Positions 60,519 to 64,000 of a stretch of 64,000 nt of DNA are shown here, piece after piece. The translations under genes were made by a program, and so were the position numbers. The stretch is from Cycas panzhihuaensis (lineage: Eukaryota; Cycadophyta): the NCBI GenBank assembly GCA_023213395.1, contig CM041465.1, forward strand, positions 184,023,741 to 184,087,740, given 5' to 3'. Numbering within the stretch: position 1 is the stretch's first letter; each line of letters starts with the position of its first letter. The notes under the pieces are model-generated. The model was not told the DNA's origin and did not search any database. It worked only from the letters and a program-made list of their open reading frames with translations.

Positions 60519-61124
60519 GTTACAATTAAACTCACAAAATACTTATTTGAGCTGGTGGATCTCACTAGTTTTAGAAAATATCCAATGGATGACTCACTTG
60601 GACCCTTCACTTCTATTTTAGTCTTTCGTCTTGTGTCTTTTTCTGCTCTTGAATCTGTGAGAGAGAAGCCTCAGACCTCCTCCTCTCTAAGCCTGGTATG
60701 TATCTGCCTCTTGTAGATCTTGACTCACTTGCCTCCCAAACAAAAGTCCTCACTACATCTGTCTTTTCTCTGGATCCTTAGAGTCTTTAAACAATAAAGG
60801 CCAGCTCCAGCAAGATCATCTGATGCCAAGCTCACTCCCTAAGATCACCTAGTTCGATAAGTCTAACTAAAAGATTCGTCGCGCTTCCAACCTGAGCACC
60901 TCTAGACCTCTCCTCAGGGCCACTACACATTCCATCGCTAAGTGCTGGAGGCCATTTCCATCCTAATTTACCTCATACCAAATTGATATTGGGCATCTTA
61001 GTGCCCATCTCCCTCTGAGAAGATTTGGATTCATCCCCAGAGGCAAACCTAGTTGTCATCACCTTCACGTTGGAGGAAACTCTATGCATAGTGCTCAAAC
61101 GTCTACATAATCATCTTCCCTAAT
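60519..61124 (-). promoter_or_regulatory. 5' UTR/promoter region of LINE copy 3
   Basis: About 600 bp between the 5' duplication and ORF1, richer in G/C than its surroundings and keeping a few CpGs (near 60875). Its sequence does not match the 5' region of copy 2. A full-length-looking 5' end is expected to hold the internal promoter. Confidence 0.5.
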
Positions 61125-61134
61125 CTTATACCCT
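61125..61134. repeat. Target-site duplication of LINE copy 3 (right)
   Basis: CTTATACCCT, partner of 54828-54837. Confidence 0.78.
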
Positions 61135-61390
61135 AAAGATTATTATTATTATTGTATTATAATCATCTTAATATATGTATAAGTGGCATATTAGTTTGTG
61201 TACCAAGCCACCAAAAATACACCATTGTTGATCTTGAGAGATCTCACATATATATGAGTATCATATGTGTGTGTGTGTGTGTGCATGTTTTATATTATAA
61301 TACAATAAGTGGAGTTCATTTTCTATTATCTATCTTTGTGTCTCATTTCTTTTCTGAATATGTGGTGTCACTCTAATACCACATCCAATA
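61135..61390 (+). repeat. 3' LTR of the short LTR element, second part
   Basis: Continues the LTR after LINE copy 3. It includes a GT microsatellite run near 61266-61283, and ends ACATCCAATA where the 5' copy has ATATCCAACA. Confidence 0.85.
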
Positions 61391-61395
61391 ATAAT
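61391..61395. repeat. Target-site duplication of the short LTR element (right)
   Basis: ATAAT, identical to 51422-51426. Confidence 0.8.
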
Positions 61396-61786
61396 ACTAC
61401 TAAAATCTATTAGTAAGGGTAATGATGTGTATCTTTAAAGTATAGCTGAACATAAGATGATATAGATGCCAAACTAACTCTTATTATCACTATCCTCTTT
61501 GAGGCAAGGTTCCCTCCAAGTAGTGCATCTCTAGGAGCGAGTAAATAGTAGCTTTAAGGTTGAATTTATAGCAGTCTAAACTCAATTTTGAGATGGCTTG
61601 GCTTAGGGTCAAATTACCCTTTATATAGATAGCTAAATGATCATGAAGAAACCTATCAATTTAAGATGGAAGTCAGCCAGAATATGGTCTTCAAAGTTAT
61701 CCAAATAATTCATGCCAACTTGAGATGGAAGTCCACTAGAAGATAGGCTTTAAGTTAGCTAAACTTAGAGTTATTTGCTTACAATA
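61396..61786 (-). repeat. 5' LTR of chromovirus B, main part
   Basis: Homologous to 46768-47180; it ends ..GCTTACAATA where the other copy has ..TCTTATAACA. The missing outer bases lie at 51414-51426. Confidence 0.82.
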
Positions 61787-62869
61787 ATCAGATACACAAT
61801 ATATACATTTGATGTTATGTTAGTAAGTTACTTGAATTCACCCACGGCATATCTCCATAACTTTTGTTGTTCAAGTTGATTAGAGACTTGACCTTTGAGA
61901 GTTAATATGAATTGAAATTTTAGTTGTAGGGGCCATCTTAGTATAAAAGCCATTTAAAATGAATAACTAAGGGTTATTCTTATTGTGAGTGTGCTTAAGT
62001 ACTCTCAAGGACGAATAAAAGAGACTCGCTTAAAAAAATATATAAAATTAAGACCTAAGAAACCAACTAACAAAAAATATTTTAAGAGTTCATGAAAATA
62101 TCCCTAGTTTTAAACATTCATAAGTTTAATAAGAATTCACAGCAATAAACATCTATGAATTTAATGTGATTAAATTGGCATCTAAATATCAAGTACATAT
62201 CATAAGTTTAATGAATATATATCCAAAAGTTACTTTTAAAAGTTATTAGGATCCCTAAGTTACACTTAATTAAAAGACACCATTAGTATATAAGTTATAA
62301 AAGTCAACAACCACAATTGTAGTTGCATAATTAATACTGAAAGTATTTAAATAAATGTGTTATATTCATACAAGTTTATTAGCTTAATACATAAAAGAAA
62401 AAATTAGATCAAAATTACTTTACATAATCACATAGTTAAAAAAATAAAAGAATGTATGAAGAATAACCCATAAAAATGAATGTGTCTAGTTCAATGAATC
62501 TCCAAAGTATACATATATTTGATACATAAAACATTAAAAAATATATTATATAAAAGAGAATATTAATTTAATAAAAAATAAGAAATATATTAATATATTA
62601 TTCTAATGTTAATGAATGTTTATTAAAAACAAAGTAATTTTGAAAAAAAATTAATAAATGTTATAAAAAGGGGAGGTGATCTTAAAATAAATTTATGTTT
62701 AAATTAATGTTAATATTTTAAAAAAATATTAATATTATTATGGGGAAGGGTTCTTGAAATAAACTTATATTAATGAATGTTAAATGTTAATATTTAAGAT
62801 TAATGTTATAACTATATGCAAAAATTATATAGACCTGAAAACACTTAAAGTTTATTAGATTACTAATAT

Positions 62870-62872
<3 letters not shown>
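61787..62872. other. Unassigned AT-rich DNA
   Basis: No recognisable coding sequence. If chromovirus B inserted into the copia element, the lost 5' part of that element should begin here, but I could not confirm any gag N-terminus on the minus strand. Short ATGTTAAT/AATGTTAA words recur near 62600-62820. Confidence 0.4.

Positions 62873-62900
<28 letters not shown>
62873..62900. repeat. (G)28 homopolymer
   Basis: Twenty-eight consecutive G residues followed by CGAGGAGGG, in otherwise AT-rich DNA. Confidence 0.85.
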
Positions 62901-62901
<1 letters not shown>

Positions 62902-63025
62902 GAGGAGGGTTTAGACCAAAAGTATTAATATAAATAAATTAAAGTAATTATAGTCATCAATCTTGAATGGTACTTAAACGAAGAGAGGATATGTGCAAAG
63001 TTGGCCAGTGGAAGAGTTGTCTTAT

Positions 63026-63042
63026 TATTGTTGTTGTTGTTG
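63026..63042. repeat. Short (TTG)n repeat
   Basis: Five TTG units following TTATTA. Confidence 0.8.
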
Positions 63043-63139
63043 TTTGATGATCATGGTGTGTAATCACACTTTAAAATGTCAGTAATCAAACCTATTGAAT
63101 ATTACAGATGTCAAGTCACAATGTATTAGCTGCCAAGAC

Positions 63140-63357
63140 ATGCCAAAAAAAAATATATGCAATGTCGTGAATGACTGAACGTAGCCTGAAGTAGAGAGAT
63201 GTAGATCATGTTGAAGTTACAGCGTCGTAAAAGCGTAAATGCAGAGCCATTCCAAACGTATATATCAAGGGAGATGTCTTCTTATTATAAAGCGCACGGC
63301 TGAATAAAAGTTACCCATCAGTCATATTAAGGTTGCAGTTGTGCATTTACTCTATCC
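63140..63357 (+). promoter_or_regulatory. CpG-retaining, TATA-containing patch (possible promoter)
   Basis: Several CpGs survive here (GCGTCGTAAAAGCG near 63221, GCGCACGGC near 63292), unlike most of the window. A TATAAA lies at 63286-63291, followed about 70 bases later by an ATG at 63358. This fits a plant promoter layout, but no supporting gene structure is visible. Confidence 0.25.
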
Positions 63358-63540
63358 ATGCAGAGCCGTGAGGACAACGAATTATTTATTTATGGCTCAA
63401 CATTGAGGTACTTTCATAAATTTTATCACCTATTTAATAATACGTGTTCACCGTTTCAGATTTATCAAATCACCAATTTCGGTTTTATCATTTCATTTTT
63501 ATCAAATTGGATTTTGATCAAATATCACTTGAAATATTAA
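63358..63540 (+). CDS. Unidentified 60-codon open frame after the TATA patch
   Basis: It starts MQSREDNELFIYG after the possible promoter at 63140-63357, then turns into low-complexity hydrophobic, Phe/Ile/Tyr-rich sequence. That suggests only the first 15 or so codons could be coding. There is no known motif. A GT at 63408 and a CAG at 63457-63459 would give an intron of only about 52 bases, which is too short for most plant introns. It is reported only because of its CpG-retaining context; it may be chance. Confidence 0.15.
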   Translation: MQSREDNELFIYGSTLRYFHKFYHLFNNTCSPFQIYQITNFGFIISFLSNWILIKYHLKY

Positions 63541-64000
63541 ATCCAGCGATTGATTTTTAATCAACTCAATGATTGAAATATATTAAATCAACAATGTTTG
63601 ATTAATGTTATCCGCCATTGACCTATCAAACGGATTTTAATATACATTAATCGTCAATGATAAAGATGGAGCCATCTAATAATATAGTTGATCGCATATT
63701 GTGTGTTGACTTTTGATCGCCATTCTTTCATTTATTAAGGTCGCCAATGTTATTTATGGAGTTTAGTATTTATGCTAGTATATATCAAAGTCATTTGTTT
63801 TCTTTATGAATGTAATAAGGATGATTGATATTGGTGTATTATTCATTGAGTAAAGATGGTAAATAAAATATATTTCTTACCCTTCTTTCTAATATTTTGT
63901 TATTGAAGAAGTATTAAGAATTATTCTAGATATTAATCAAGTATGACATATTATTATTTTGAATGGGTGCAAATGTATTTTGGTATGTAATGATGATTAT
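63541..64000. other. Right-edge AT-rich DNA with CGCCATTG-like words
   Basis: CGCCATTG occurs at 63613, CGCCATTC at 63718 and CGCCAATG at 63742. Several ATTGAT/ATCAAT inverted words lie nearby. No gene or known element is recognised. Confidence 0.35.

Larger units (their letters stand above)
54838..61124 (-). mobile_element. LINE copy 3, best-preserved family member
   Basis: Poly(T) at 54838-54848 (poly(A) on its strand), a 10-bp target-site duplication, ORF1 from 60518 and ORF2 from 59174. About 600 bp lie upstream of ORF1. Fewer stops than copies 1 and 2 and an intact RT active site suggest it is the youngest. It is nested in the 3' LTR of the short LTR element. Confidence 0.92.
51427..61390 (+). 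mobile_element. Short LTR element without recognisable genes, split by LINE copy 3
   Basis: LTRs lie at 51427-51748 and 54762-54837 plus 61135-61390. It has a perfect PBS and a polypurine tract, and ATAAT duplications flank the whole. Excluding LINE copy 3 it is about 3.7 kb. The 3-kb interior encodes nothing I can recognise, so it must have relied on another element's proteins. It is the third insertion level in this nest. Confidence 0.85.
46768..61786 (-). mobile_element. Minus-strand Ty3-gypsy chromovirus B, with nested insertions
   Basis: LTRs lie at 46768-47180 (3') and 51414-51426 plus 61396-61786 (5', split). The interior, 47181-51413, carries gag, protease, RT, integrase and chromodomain on the minus strand. 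The 5' LTR was split by the short LTR element 51427-61390. All coding frames are decayed. It truncates the copia gag at 46767. Confidence 0.85.

Noticed and set aside
59501-60716. Plus-strand Ser/Pro-rich frames
   Set aside because: Antisense shadows of LINE copy 3 ORF1 and its 5' region.
46763-61791. Target-site duplication for chromovirus B
   Set aside because: The left flank is a run of A and the right flank is ATCAG; no match, possibly because of decay or misplaced ends.
61787-62030. Copia gag N-terminus continuing beyond chromovirus B
   Set aside because: The minus-strand translation (LEQQKLWRYAVGEFK) is not in the expected gag order and no duplication supports the join.
63408-63459. 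Intron joining MQSREDNEL to a downstream exon
   Set aside because: About 52 bases is below the usual plant intron minimum, and the downstream frame is low-complexity.

Overview
This window looks like nuclear DNA from a large-genome, AT-rich land plant. The evidence is the element families present: Ty1-copia, Ty3-gypsy chromovirus and Tat-like LTR elements, and plant L1-type LINEs with a C-terminal RNase H. Gene density is essentially nil, reading frames are old and stop-riddled, and CpG is scarce outside two short islands. A gymnosperm-like genome would fit, but I cannot name the species from sequence alone. I found no intact host gene, no tRNA or rRNA, and no CRISPR array.

Layout, left to right. 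1-660: 5' LTR of a minus-strand copia element that runs off the left edge. 1397-7112: a complete but non-autonomous copia-type element (446-bp LTRs, PBS, PPT). It has a gag remnant but no pol, and carries an unusual CpG-retaining block plus an antisense host-like coding fragment. 8111-8560: compound microsatellite, directly followed by LINE copy 1 (8562-13682, plus strand, 5' truncated, poly(A)). 13683-26640: an old minus-strand gypsy element (gag near 25.9-25.2 kb, protease near 18.5-18.3 kb, possible LTRs at 15.4 and 26.3 kb). It is split by a complete chromovirus (18603-24542) flanked by GCTAT/GCTAC. 27057-27490: LTR of another minus-strand element, followed by 2.4 kb I cannot classify. 30170-32222: a second LINE family, minus strand. 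32226-36450: very long TA/TG microsatellites separating three near-identical copies of a chromovirus tail (chromodomain plus LTR start).

36451-61786 is a nest of insertions. A minus-strand copia element is split by LINE copy 2 (37309-43638, target-site duplication TTATTTTCT). Its gag abuts a minus-strand chromovirus (46768-61786). The 5' LTR of that chromovirus was entered by a short LTR element (51427-61390, perfect ATAAT duplication). The 3' LTR of the short element was in turn entered by LINE copy 3 (54838-61124, CTTRTACCCT duplication). 61787-64000 is AT-rich, with a 28-base G run and a small CpG-retaining, TATA-containing patch near 63.2-63.5 kb that may be the edge of something non-repetitive.

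No group of genes works together here: the content is layered selfish DNA, all apparently dead. Many in-frame stops are TAG where a sister copy has CAG or TGG, as expected from long-term cytosine deamination. The features most worth follow-up are the gag-only copia element with its captured-looking cargo, the microsatellite-separated chromodomain/LTR tandem copies, and an unusually open 123-codon frame upstream of ORF1 in LINE copy 2.
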